Below are positions 28,701-36,912 of a DNA stretch of 64,000 nt, piece by piece. The notes under the pieces were generated by a model. That model was not told the DNA's origin, searched no databases, and was given only the letters and a program-made list of their open reading frames with translations. The stretch is taken from positions 19,405,217 through 19,469,216 of the forward strand of contig NC_083561.1 of the NCBI RefSeq assembly GCF_019925205.1, given 5' to 3'. The DNA is from Metopolophium dirhodum. Its lineage: Eukaryota > Arthropoda > Insecta > Hemiptera > Aphididae. The position numbers were made by a program, and so were the translations under genes. The number at the start of each line of letters is the position of its first letter. Position 1 is the stretch's first letter.

Positions 28701-31434
28701 TAATTCTTTTTAAGTTTATATATTGTTTTCTAATTTCATTTTGATCTCGTAAAAAAAATAAAGATTGAGAATATACATAATAATAATATATTTGTTTACT
28801 CTGAATTATAGTCAACCGATAATCAAATGCTCCGTCAAATAAAACAGTAAGTTGAGTATCTTAAAGTTTTGCCAAACGTTGCGATGGAGAATATAATATA
28901 TACACAATAATTAACGTAAAGCATGACAATCGGTTCTATTAATTTATAAGGTATAAAACATATGAAAGTATCTATTAAAGAAGTATTTTTATTTGCACTC
29001 CGTGTCTGTACTTGAATATACCTATAGGTACTCTTAAAAAGGGTCTTGTTCAAGACTGGAGTCATAAGTGTACGTGTAAGTTCGTCATCGCGGAAACCGC
29101 CGAAAATCGAAAAACATCGATGTGACTTTCACCGATGTGGCGGCCAACTTAATCTGTAACGCGCTTTCTACCGAAGGCCGTGGCCACGGAGGCCTTCTCT
29201 CGCCGCGGGATCGAGTCGCACTACGCGTATGTTATGATGGCTTCGGCAAGTGTGGTGAAGGAACGTTCGCCCACCTCGCGCCTAAATAGAAATAGAAATT
29301 ACATAAAAAGCAGCCCGCCGGCGTCGTCGAGGCCCTCACCCGTATAATAATAATATGTTATATACCCCATAATAGCCATGCCCGCGATGACTGATGAAAT
29401 TATTTAGATATTATTGTTGTCGTGCGATTGAGTGCTCTATGACCCGCGCCCGGATGACGACGACGTCGCGACGGACGACAAATTTTGCCCGCCGGAAACA
29501 AAAGATGATAATATGCAAACGATTGTATTGTAATATTGTTATATTATTACAATACGCTGCGGTGTGCGTTGCGTACATTATTCCATATATTATATTTAAT
29601 ATATATTATTATTATTATAGTTATCCCACGGACCTGCAATAATAATAATAATAATGACATAGGTGCGTATGTGTACACACGAACTACGGCGGCGGTAGAA
29701 GATAATATTTCGTAATGGCATCATGATAAATAATAATAATAATACCCAACGCGTCGAAGAGAAAGACGTAGCATAACAATATTATAAAGTGTCGGTCGGA
29801 GAAGACGATCTCGGGCTGTGCAGGACTTTGGGGAGGACACGGGGGGGGGGGGGGAACAATGTTAGTCGGCGGAGAGAAAACTTGTCGTGAGTGATTTTAC
29901 GCGCGTATTCTCTCCGACTAGCTCGCTGGCAGCGCGGTGTGTGTATACGCGTGCCGGTCACGAGCTTGTCGTGGGATCTTCTCGCCGGCAGCCGTGAAAG
30001 TGAATATTATTATTATTAAATTTTTTTTACTACTACACGCATATACTGCATTCGAAACCCGTCGAACGCGTTTGTCGTATAATATCTCAAACATAATAAT
30101 AATAATAATAATAATGATAATATTATTATTATGTGCGACGGTGGCGGCCCTTGAAAATCGTCACAGACCCGGTGGCTAATAATTGCGACCTCCGGCCCGA
30201 CGACCCCGGCGACACTTTGACCGCGCTGTATTCCCGAACGACGTCTGCGCGCCGCGATTGTTCTCCGCGAAATTTAAAATTCCTCGGCGAGTTACGACGA
30301 TAGTTGTTGTGGTTATGGCTTGCAGCTGCCGCTCGGAGCTATTATTTTAAGTACATTTCGACTCGACCCCTGATACCACTGTTACCGCTAAATCTTTCAA
30401 ACGGACGCGCGCGGACATATTATTTGATTCTTATATGAGTAGGTATATAATTTTTATTCAGTAGGTGTTAATTTGTATATAATTGGTGGCCGATTAATAA
30501 CAATTATGCTATTATAGATAATAATAGGTAATCGTAAAACACTTTAAACAAACGTATTGCACAATATATAACTACGGCGGAGATCACTTTTCCGCATTTC
30601 CGAAATTTAATTAAAGTTTAATGTTCTTTTACTTCTATATCATTATCGCGCACCTATTATATACGTTTAAAATTAAATTGTTTTATCGTTGATTTATATA
30701 TGTATTTAATTTTGGTGACTTTGAATAGCTATAGCTATCAACAGAACAACACAGATTTTCACACGAATACGCTGGAAAAAGAGTGTTACATAAATGTAAC
30801 ATTAATAAAATATATTATGATATATAATGTGAAATAACTGTAGAGCGACAAAAGAAAACAAATGTATTGTCTATGCATTCCCGTATACGTATAAGATGTT
30901 TGAAAAATCAAAGAATGAAAATTTGCAGGACGTTTAATTTTTCCCAGAATTTGTCAACAGATATATTTCATTAGATATGTGTTTTTTTAGGGAAAAGTTA
31001 AGTATTTAGCAATTACAAACAGCGCCGTTATATAGTGCGACTATATAGGTAGGTTAACAATTCCGGTTACTCTGCGGGACACAGCTGCACATGTAAGATA
31101 AAACGTATGTCAACTAAAATTGATTACTTAAAAAATCTTAGTAAAGCTGACAATATACCAAAAATGATTGAAATAAAAAAACTGTTCCGATATAACTCGA
31201 TTAAAAATTACTCAAGAATTATATATTATAATGACGAATTTTAACTACCATATATATTATCATATTATATTAATATAAAATCATACTTATAATTATCCAT
31301 ATTATGATAATATACGACGGGCAGCTTACTTTCGTATTCATTTTCAGATGAACTACGTATTTTTTTAAACATGATATAGCCGACTTCGACGGTATTAATT
31401 ACAAGACAAGACCTAAAATTACACACACGCACAC

Positions 31435-31502
<68 letters not shown>

Positions 31503-34415
31503 TCGGGGTATCCTATGAAAATTTCTCCGGTAGTGCGTGTATCGTTTAACCAAAACTGGTATTTGGTGACGAGAAAGTGTAACTGAAACACGCGGGGATA
31601 AGTGAAACAAATAAAATAAATACGCTCCTCGTCGGAGCACATGCGTGCATGTTATTAATCTAGAAATTATTGTTAGACGAGATTTCAAATGTTACGCGTC
31701 AGGTAGGTAGGTATGTGTTATCGTTCACCAAAAATTATAATAATAATTATTACACACACCCAAATTGACAAAATTTTGGTCCTGGTTTGTGGACGACTAA
31801 AACGAAAGCGCGTATAAGCCGCACACACGTACCTCTATAATATGTGTACCTACCTTCATATATCCTGAAAGATGAACGTGCTTATTGACGAGTTCGTTTA
31901 CCGAATGAAATTATCATAATTAACGTTATGCAACGGACACGTGACTCCGAAACGGAATTATAAATTTTTGATCCACACCAGTCGATTGCAATATTTAAAT
32001 ACATAAAATGGCGTTTGTGCTTTCACGAATATCGCGTAGGTACCCACATTATAGTCGTTTGTATCGTGTATATGAATAGAGAAGCATAATATAGAATTAC
32101 GATAAATTGGTTACCTATATAGTATATTATACGCAACAGCTTCATATAATATTATGAGTTGTTTCTCGCGCAGTTAAACTACCTATACCTACCTATATAT
32201 ATGTGGTTTTTACACAAGTACAAATTATTGGACAAATCAATGAGCTCGACTGATAAACTTCACAATTTAGAATACCTCGTACAGCTGTAGTTATACGTTA
32301 TATTAGGCTACTGCATCAAAATATACATATTATTATACTTAATGCAGACATGCAGCTATGCAGCGTATAATATCATGAAAGCGATTCTTAAACCTTACAT
32401 TATATTATACGTGGCTGAACGGTTTAGTTTAGAACATCAAAACCGCATATTTTATGATAATTTTATAGCATAACATACTTATATTACATTATGCGTGTGG
32501 CGATTCGGTCTGAAAAATGTAGAACCATATGGCCGAAAGTGGTCGTAAACTTTCATATTTTCAGTTTGCTGTGCATGGATGTTAATTAAACCGAAAAGAC
32601 TATTAGAACGTACAGTGCACAGGTAAAGTTTTTTTGGATTTGGACAATTAATTAATTACAATTATTAAAGCAATTACATACAACTTAAGTTAGATGCCAG
32701 AAAAATAATGGTAAATAATGTATTATTGTTTTTATGGCAATCGGTTTAATGGGAATTTTGATCATGGAGAAATGAGTCGTACCTAAATAATATGTGATGT
32801 ATAATATATACATATTCATTTTAGGTATGAAAATATAGAAATTAATTTTAAAACAAATTAAAGAGTAAAAACATAGACGTTATAGTTAGTCCAATTTGAA
32901 ATAGGAAATGAAAAAGTTTCTAAATGTATTATTATAACAATATAATAGGTTTTGTTTAAAAAAAAAACATACTCTTCGTTCTCAATGTATTAAAAAGAGC
33001 AAATATTGTATTGGAAAAATGTTTCTAACTGAAGCATTACTCGTAGTAGCCTCTTGAATCTATTCACTGTAATATTCAGACGCATGATGCTCCTTTCGCT
33101 TCTCACGACTAAACACTTATGGGAAAACTTTTCAACCCGTGGTCGATTGTGGTTTTTGCATACACGTCTTCAGGTCATGGATAGGTCGTAGAAAACGATT
33201 TGAATAATAGAACAATTATTATACGTCTTGAAGAAAAACACTATAGGTATAGATTACAACTCCGAAACTGAGTAGTACCTATAATATTTTATAACGTACA
33301 ACCGTATACCGCAGCAGGTCAGGTTATACTCGTATAGGTATACGCGGTCCAAAATAATATTCAGACAGTAAACAAACGGGCGGGGTCCTCCCGAGATTGT
33401 TTTACTTTCAATTTCAATACGTTCTTCGCATTCTTCTATATTCAAGGCTGTTATCGTTTTAAAATAAAACGACTCTTCTGGCATTCGACCAGCGCCTTCT
33501 AATTTGTATCGTACATAAAATATATTTTCGATCAATTTAATATGAACTTTGCATTGATAAATAGGATAAGAATGATCGATCAACTATTTTGATCGAAACC
33601 AGCACCAGTGACCTAGTATCCGTAATATATCCCGTGTGTCCACTGAAATAAAAATTAATGTAAGCAAACTTAAAAATATTACCAACACGTCATAATATAG
33701 ATATTATTATCTAAGTACCTATTCCATATAGAACAGTAAAAATATGTAACGCGGAAATAGGTACACAAAATTAAATACGAGTGAGTACAACATGGAAGTA
33801 TAACGAACATTTATTCGAGGTCAATATTGTTAAAATATCCTTGAATATAAAAGATAAATAATCATACAGCTTTCTACGGGCACAGACAATAATAACGTAT
33901 AGGTAAACTTTCGATTTCATCTCGCAACACGTTTGGATCGTCTGTATTTTTCGCCGATAAATCAATCATTTATATTATACTGCTGTAATAAACATATAAT
34001 ATTTCGTAATAATTAAAATAATTTAATATCTTGGGGGGGGGGGAGGGGGATATCTAATAAATCTCGAGTTTTGAAAACGAAAAAAACCATCACGTCCGTC
34101 GCAAGACCGACACCGTCGTGTGTTTCGAATAAACCGGGTATAGTTGTAGTCATTCATATAATATAATATCATTAAATCATATACAATCGTCGAGGGGGAG
34201 AAGTGGCCAGACGGGATTCCTACAGCACCGAGCCACCGCAGCAACAGCGGTGAACAACAAGCTACTACGTTTCGGTATGTCTTCTAAACAAATTATGGGT
34301 GTATACTGCACAGTATAATATTATTATACAATACGGCAGCAGCAGCTCATACACCGATAGGTGTTGAATGTATATATATATATTTTTTTACCTACAGGTG
34401 GGCTGCATTCGACCA

Positions 34416-34446
<31 letters not shown>

Positions 34447-36859
34447 ACTATTGTGTAACGCCTGCACAGTACCTAGTTAAATCACTATTATACCGAAGCC
34501 TATAATATTATGTGTTATATTTTTTCTCCACCTTTTTCTATTGCGACATAATATTTTTTGTGGTATACCAACTACACCGTATAGGAACGAATTACACTTG
34601 TTATTTTTTTCGTGTATAGAAAATCATAATAATCATTTTTAGATATAAATTTCAAAATATCAAAAACACACGCGTCCGATATAATATACTATCCGTTCAA
34701 TAACCCGCCAAGAATAATATTCCACGTCGGTAAGTAAATACGAAACATCATATAATATAATATGGTACGTCCTAATAATATTAATTCAACCATCATACGT
34801 ACATGATATAATGATATGTACCTACAAAAAGTGTTACGTCTTACGTGGATCAATACACACTGAGAATATATTTTATATGCGTATGTTACGAATATTACAC
34901 AATCGGAATTACTTCGACTATTATATATAATAATATTGTTATGTATATATAGTGACTACATTTCACAGTGACTACATTTCATATAGTATTATCAGATTAA
35001 AAAAATCCTTGGCCCATACGCATTAATTTAGTGTGTGTGTTTTTTTTCTTAAGTATACGGTATAACTGAACAAATAAATAATTGTATGTACCTACTTTGA
35101 TAGATATATTTTATAGATTGAAATAAAACTCTTATCATCTTATATTATTATTATGTACATTCAACTAACGTTTTTTTCTCTCTCAATGTTTCGCTCGGTC
35201 ATGTATATAATGTTGAGTTCCTATACACAATGTTAATTGCTTTCATTCTACGATCAGCGAGTAGGTACCTATAGTGTAGTGTATATTATGCGATGGTTTC
35301 AACATCCGTACAAATATTTTGAATTAAAAATCTAAAGTGGATGCATACTGCAGTATCTATGACATACGTACCACAAAAACGTTTCGAGTTTTCATTATAT
35401 ACTTTTGCGCACAACAATAATGCGATGAAAATATAAAAGAAAGATAATTAAACTTAATTTTGGAAACAAATCCTGAGAGTGGAAAAAAAATATTTTGATT
35501 TAAGTTAAGAAATCCGATAAAAAAAATTAATTGATATGCCTTTAGTAGGTACTTACGAGTACTTTCGATGATTTGGAATTGAATAAATATATATAATGTC
35601 TCATGCAAACACAACTGCAGGATATTAATCATAGTAAATGGCATAAAATAAATCCTACGTCCACGGCATGCCCTGTGGGCTATAGGTATAGGGCATAGGT
35701 TTATATTCTCAATACGTATATATTATGTGCACTGGAAGAGCTGCTCACGTAATACTTATCTATTATAATTATTTATTAATACACACACGCACGTATACAG
35801 TATAATATATTATATTTGAATTGATTAATACAATTGTATTATTATTAATATTATACCTATACCCGTACTATTATTGAAGCTCACAAATATGCGTGTCCTT
35901 CGGCAGACCCGTCCGATCGATTGCTCCCTCGGGATATCAAAACCTCATCTGCCTACGTCTATATATTATAATACTCTATAGACCTATTGTATACACGACG
36001 TTGTTATGAAACAAAATTAGTTATTTTGCATCAGTAGGCCACTTTGTTGTGGTACTATGATGGATTTTCGAACAATTACTCGTAGAGATATTTCATGGAA
36101 AACTCGGATGAAAATAATACTTAACGGCACAATAGTCGGTGCTGTCTATTGTTTGTAACACACATGGTACATAATAATATATTATAATATATTATAGACA
36201 CGACGAACGTGTATCGAATAAGCTACCTACATAAATGCAAACAGATCAACAGAGAAAACAACAAATCTATGCTGGGCAAGTATAAGGCTTTGCTGACTGA
36301 TGGTAATAATTACTGCATTATAATAATATTATTGCCAACAAGACGCATAGACTTACAAGGTTATAACTTATAAGTATTAATAGTAGTAACATGTTTAAAA
36401 ACGTCAAACTCTGAACTTAAGGAATCACTGGCCGATATTCTAAATCAGGACCCCAATTTTATATCTCCACACACCGACAGATTTATCGTTGCCGCCAATT
36501 TACTCGACGGACTTCGATATCTATAACAACTTTATATAATATATATTGTCGTACTGGCTAATCGGGTATCTATTTTTATGTAATAATTATAGTGATCCAT
36601 TATATTATATTTATACAAATAAATATAATATGATAATATGTAAATCTCTCCCAACTACAGCTGCCATTGGTAATTTTAAATAAAACAAATTAAACGTCTT
36701 ACCTTTGGGCATACCACAGGGGCCGGGCGTTCTGCTTGTGTCCAGGAAGTCGAGGTCATATGTTCGGGCTGGAGGAAACGTGAGGGCTACATGGCTCGTG
36801 GTACTGCACACCAGACAAGCCACCACGGCCAATATTAATTCCCTCGAATTTGAGTTCAT
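1612..36859 (-). CDS. Multi-domain DOMON/EGF/SEA type-I membrane protein, 18 coding exons, 1,170 aa (full span)
   Basis: I joined 18 exons by reading the minus strand. Every junction is GT-AG, phases agree, and the exon lengths sum to 3,513 nt with one terminal TAA. Residues 1-22 are a signal peptide; likely cleavage leaves His23 at the mature N-terminus (HVALTFPPAR). Residues 23-153 end in a CEDCTIRLL...FWSCADVDI block. Residues 154-227 are Cys-rich and EGF-like. A first DOMON domain begins near 240 and resumes at 586-730 (DLVIGSARGS, YYTRDRSTP), split by a low-complexity insert. A second DOMON spans about 775-915 (WTGIGFSDD, IIGWVD). Residues 945-1070 resemble a SEA domain, 1096-1119 are a transmembrane helix, and 1120-1170 are a cytoplasmic tail. 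It resembles insect DOMON proteins such as Drosophila CG14681 from memory; DOMON domains are known to bind heme or sugars. A surface role with copper or heme redox chemistry is inference. The gene is large because of introns 1-3. Confidence 0.85.
1982..2148 (-). CDS. DOMON gene coding exon 17 (transmembrane)
   Basis: Residues 1075-1130. LWIVIGCISALVFIAIVQAG is a clear transmembrane helix followed by a basic stop-transfer stretch (KTARRPRPNHK). The donor AAG|GTAATT gives phase 0. Without splicing, the frame would add 11 residues and stop at 1,946. Confidence 0.85.
2551..2741 (-). CDS. DOMON gene coding exon 16 (SEA-like end)
   Basis: Residues 1011-1074. VVAKMSVELDES, EGAEQLERVLRSTV and LDPKYFVFEAAP resemble the second half of a SEA domain, directly before the membrane helix. 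Donor CCAC|GTAAGT. Confidence 0.85.
2943..3029. mobile_element. 87-bp pogo-like palindromic MITE
   Basis: Imperfect inverted ends CAGTAAAACTCGCTCAAGAC and (reverse strand) CAGCGTAAAGTTCGCTTAAG, flanked by TA on both sides. This is the typical layout of pogo/Tigger-derived MITEs. It sits in the intron just after exon 15. Confidence 0.6.
3055..3265 (-). CDS. DOMON gene coding exon 15 (SEA-like start)
   Basis: Residues 941-1010 plus a split codon. AFNVAIKLVKLGENFIVPP and LTKLPEFYKISVDEF resemble the first half of a SEA domain. Donor CTCA|GTACGT. A small MITE lies only about 25 nt downstream in the intron. Confidence 0.82.
3349..3496 (-). CDS. DOMON gene coding exon 14
   Basis: Residues 892-940. 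Last DOMON strands (CLYLTFIVKGGGYNP) and a Cys pair (VCIRSC). Acceptor ATAACAG, donor GCCG|GTAAGG. Confidence 0.88.
4049..4237 (-). CDS. DOMON gene coding exon 13
   Basis: Residues 829-891. Second DOMON core: QTDAIIGWVDKAGRPFLMD and LSNITGNTAEGLTTLSFMRK. Phase 0 at both ends. Confidence 0.9.
4588..4880 (-). CDS. DOMON gene coding exon 12
   Basis: Residues 731-828. A polar linker leads into the second DOMON (CEYHVVWTYSSKTDYMRFTI, TWTGIGFSDDHKM). Ends ATG|GTAAGA in phase 0. Confidence 0.9.
6076..6279 (-). CDS. DOMON gene coding exon 11
   Basis: Residues 663-730. End of the first DOMON: VMHVIWAKGQE, SGLEKDVAFVKDFYK and ELKYHGHGSQRGV. Donor TTCG|GTAATT. Confidence 0.88.
6368..6477 (-). CDS. DOMON gene coding exon 10
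   Basis: Residues 626-662. The DOMON core continues with VDGFWGGKNDLIAAVGFEKDG and TIAFRKKL. Acceptor CATCAG, donor AAGG|GTGACT. Confidence 0.88.
6537..6657 (-). CDS. DOMON gene coding exon 9
   Basis: Residues 586-625. DOMON core: DFNGMDCTDLVIGSARGSA and VWDYYTRD. Acceptor ATTTTAG, donor ACAG|GTAAAT. Confidence 0.9.
6917..7102 (-). CDS. DOMON gene coding exon 8 (His-rich)
   Basis: Residues 524-585. A Glu/Pro start is followed by a run of HDHSSHEHDHNHDHQHDHH-type repeats, a probable metal-binding stretch. Both flanking introns are phase 1, so it is a skippable cassette. Confidence 0.88.
7177..7221 (-). CDS. DOMON gene coding exon 7
   Basis: A 45-nt microexon, residues 509-523 (VFAQLRNTRSASTPN). 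Acceptor TTTACAG, donor AATG|GTAAGC. Both flanking introns are phase 1, so it could be skipped without a frame change. Confidence 0.8.
7655..7701 (-). repeat. Dispersed 47-bp repeat, copy A
   Basis: It shares a GGCTGGGTACAAC core, a T run and a C(T)AACCGATTT-like block with 13,584-13,636 and 15,378-15,424. This copy is inverted and lies in intron 6. Confidence 0.6.
7780..8622 (-). CDS. DOMON gene coding exon 6 (DOMON start plus SEPEPK repeat)
   Basis: The largest exon, residues 228-508. It opens with the first DOMON strands (FHLYWKIFKEEGEIEVVLRA, YLGLGWRPKDLT) and then runs into about 19 tandem copies of the hexapeptide SEPEPK, followed by a Thr/Ser/Pro-rich linker. It ends CCAG|GTAACT. Plus-strand reading frames across the repeat are shadows of its 18-nt period. 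Confidence 0.9.
8018..8363 (-). repeat. Coding minisatellite, about 19 x 18 bp
   Basis: Tandem 18-nt units inside exon 6 encode SEPEPK with synonymous variation (TCC/TCT/TCA for Ser etc. on the coding strand) and one Thr substitution. The mix of synonymous changes argues that the peptide is kept by selection rather than being a very fresh expansion. Confidence 0.9.
9104..9325 (-). CDS. DOMON gene coding exon 5 (EGF-like repeats)
   Basis: It encodes residues 154-227 with 12 Cys spaced as in EGF-like modules (C.C..LYYGPRCQ and C.CEPGWFGPAC). The acceptor is TTTGTTAG and the donor is AAAC|GTAAGA. EGF modules usually mediate extracellular protein contacts. Confidence 0.9.
9593..9726 (-). CDS. 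DOMON gene coding exon 4
   Basis: It encodes residues 109-153: VCEDCTIRLLREALEF and YRFWSCADVDIKN. The paired Cys and the WSCADV motif look like the C-terminal part of an LPMO-like/copper-binding domain. Donor ACA|GTAATT, phase 1 out. It follows the 10.5-kb intron 3. Confidence 0.85.
13584..13636 (+). repeat. Dispersed repeat, copy C (diverged)
   Basis: ATGTTTTTGGGATGGGTACA, a T-rich spacer and CTAACCAATTTTGCGTG align with copies A and B but with more substitutions. Confidence 0.5.
15378..15424 (+). repeat. Dispersed repeat, copy B
   Basis: ATGTTTTTTGGCTGGGTACA, eight Ts and CTAACCGATTTTTCGTG. It lies about 45 bp upstream of the SINE and may be part of the same or a neighbouring insertion. 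Confidence 0.55.
15468..15765 (+). mobile_element. tRNA-derived SINE (Ser/Leu-type head)
   Basis: An A-box-like GTGGCCGAGCGG (15,478-15,489) and a B-box-like GTTCGATCC (15,523-15,531) are spaced as in a tRNA-Ser/Leu promoter. A GC-rich unrelated body and an A-rich tail (near 15,748-15,757) follow. The acceptor stem does not close and the body is not tRNA, so this is a Pol III retroposon rather than a tRNA gene. SINEs depend on LINE enzymes for mobility. Confidence 0.75.
16290..16660. other. CpG-enriched patch inside intron 3
   Basis: About 370 bases with many CpGs (GGCCGAGTCGCG, GAACGGCCGTCG, CATCGAGGAGCGC) stand out from the AT-rich surroundings. No convincing reading frame. Possible regulatory element or alternative promoter; inference only. 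Confidence 0.3.
19602..19931. mobile_element. 330-bp hAT-type MITE
   Basis: Inverted ends CAAGGCTGGGCA / TGCCCAGCCTTG are flanked by a perfect 8-bp duplication TATAATAG (19,594-19,601 and 19,932-19,939). There is no coding capacity; the interior is rich in GTTAA/TTAAC words. Confidence 0.88.
20179..20276 (-). CDS. DOMON gene coding exon 3
   Basis: Acceptor ACATAG, donor CCAC|GTGAGT. It encodes residues 77-108 (GGIKLQVLDNYQRPVLDLTP region) of the N-terminal domain. Phase 0 in, phase 2 out. Confidence 0.85.
20953..21148. mobile_element. 196-bp pogo/Tigger-like MITE
   Basis: Imperfect inverted ends: CATTGCAATCCACTTAATGT at left, and CAGCGGATTCCGCCTAACGT when the right end is reverse-complemented. 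Both flanks are TA. Repeats of the CCACATTAAGCGG/CCACGTTAGGCGG type fill the interior. Confidence 0.65.
21439..21601. repeat. Minisatellite, about 4 x 41 bp
   Basis: Four consecutive units starting GGTATTTATTTTTTCCGATT at 21,439, 21,480, 21,521 and (diverged) 21,562. Confidence 0.8.
22358..22428 (-). CDS. DOMON gene coding exon 2
   Basis: Acceptor TTCGCAG, donor CGG|GTAAGTC-like. It encodes residues 53-76, including FNITWHLAYPHR, which carries two His residues that could complete a metal site with His23. Phase 1 in, phase 0 out. It lies at the edge of a CpG-rich patch. Confidence 0.85.
24113..24136. repeat. (CCG)n microsatellite
   Basis: Eight CCG units within the CpG-rich patch at 23.3-24.3 kb, followed by GATGAT/AATAAT repeats. 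Confidence 0.9.
26173..26520 (-). pseudogene. Decayed Jockey-like non-LTR retrotransposon C-terminus
   Basis: Minus-strand translation gives RPVWTYYGIQLWSPAKTLQS, LRLLTSSPWYFTNNNLHKAL and, after a frameshift near an in-frame stop, a VRKRLKRQWPRDLLK tail. These are the end motifs of reverse transcriptases of Jockey-type LINEs (YGIQLWG, PWYVSN, LKR..P.DLL). It is broken by at least one stop/frameshift and 5'-truncated, so it is an old dead copy. Confidence 0.7.
28534..29058. mobile_element. Degenerate hAT-like non-autonomous element
   Basis: Ends CAGTGTTGAAATCAAG and (reverse) CCAGTCTTGAACAAGACC are roughly inverted. The interior is full of AAGTACT/AGTACTT words. I see no convincing target duplication, so the boundaries are tentative. 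Confidence 0.4.
29060..30420. promoter_or_regulatory. CpG-rich island in intron 1, possible alternative promoter
   Basis: About 1.3 kb with dense CpGs (CGCCGCGGGATCGAG, GGCCGTGGCCACGG, CGCGCGCCGCGATTG) in AT-rich surroundings. A plus-strand open stretch of about 70 codons covers 29,075-29,290, but it has no clear start and no recognisable domain. Promoter, enhancer or untranslated exon are all possible. Confidence 0.35.
31421..31500. repeat. (AC)n microsatellite
   Basis: About 80 bases of nearly uninterrupted AC dinucleotides with two G substitutions near the start. It produces a meaningless VCVCVC reading frame on the minus strand. Confidence 0.95.
33254..33583 (-). CDS. Unidentified 109-codon open frame in intron 1
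   Basis: ATG at 33,583 opens a frame with balanced, protein-like composition in its first 75 residues (YPIYQCKVHIKLIENIFYVR, SFYFKTITALNIEECEERIE). I do not recognise a family. It shares the strand of the host gene but has no fitting splice sites as a cassette. It could be a captured exon, a transposon scrap or chance. Confidence 0.25.
   Translation of the reverse strand: MIDHSYPIYQCKVHIKLIENIFYVRYKLEGAGRMPEESFYFKTITALNIEECEERIEIESKTISGGPRPFVYCLNIILDRVYLYEYNLTCCGIRLYVIKYYRYYSVSEL
34416..34446. repeat. (GAC)n microsatellite
   Basis: About ten GAC/ACG units; non-coding context. Confidence 0.9.
36703..36859 (-). CDS. DOMON gene coding exon 1 (signal peptide, N-terminal His)
   Basis: The start ATG at 36,859 opens residues 1-52. 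A hydrophobic leader (LILAVVACLVC) is followed by TTS then HVALTFPPARTYDLDFLD and PCGMPK. The donor is AAAG|GTAAGA and ends in phase 1. The 53 bases upstream follow a good acceptor (TTTTCTAG at about 36,913), so transcription starts in one or more further untranslated exons that I could not place. Confidence 0.85.
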
Positions 36860-36912
36860 GATAAACGCTGCAGTGACGTACTTAAGCTATTCTCAGGCCC
36901 ATTTCGTTCGAC
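36860..36912 (-). promoter_or_regulatory. 5' UTR part of exon 1 with a 6-codon upstream ORF
   Basis: Between the acceptor at 36,913-36,914 and the start ATG lies an upstream ATG (36,902) with a six-codon frame ending TAA at 36,882. Such a short uORF could lower translation of the main frame; this is inference. Confidence 0.5.

Larger units (their letters stand above)
22429..36702 (-). other. Intron 1 of the DOMON gene (14.3 kb)
   Basis: Mostly AT-rich, with CpG-rich islands (23.3-24.3 kb, 29.06-30.42 kb), a decayed non-LTR fragment, a hAT-like repeat, an (AC)n tract and an unidentified 330-bp reading frame, all listed separately. Large first introns of this kind often hold enhancers or alternative promoters. 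Confidence 0.6.

Noticed and set aside
31265..31642. Minus frame with a long VCVCVC run
   Set aside because: Translation of an (AC)n microsatellite.
34960..34995. Short tandem duplication of GTGACTACATTTCA
   Set aside because: Two copies of about 17 bp only; too small to interpret.
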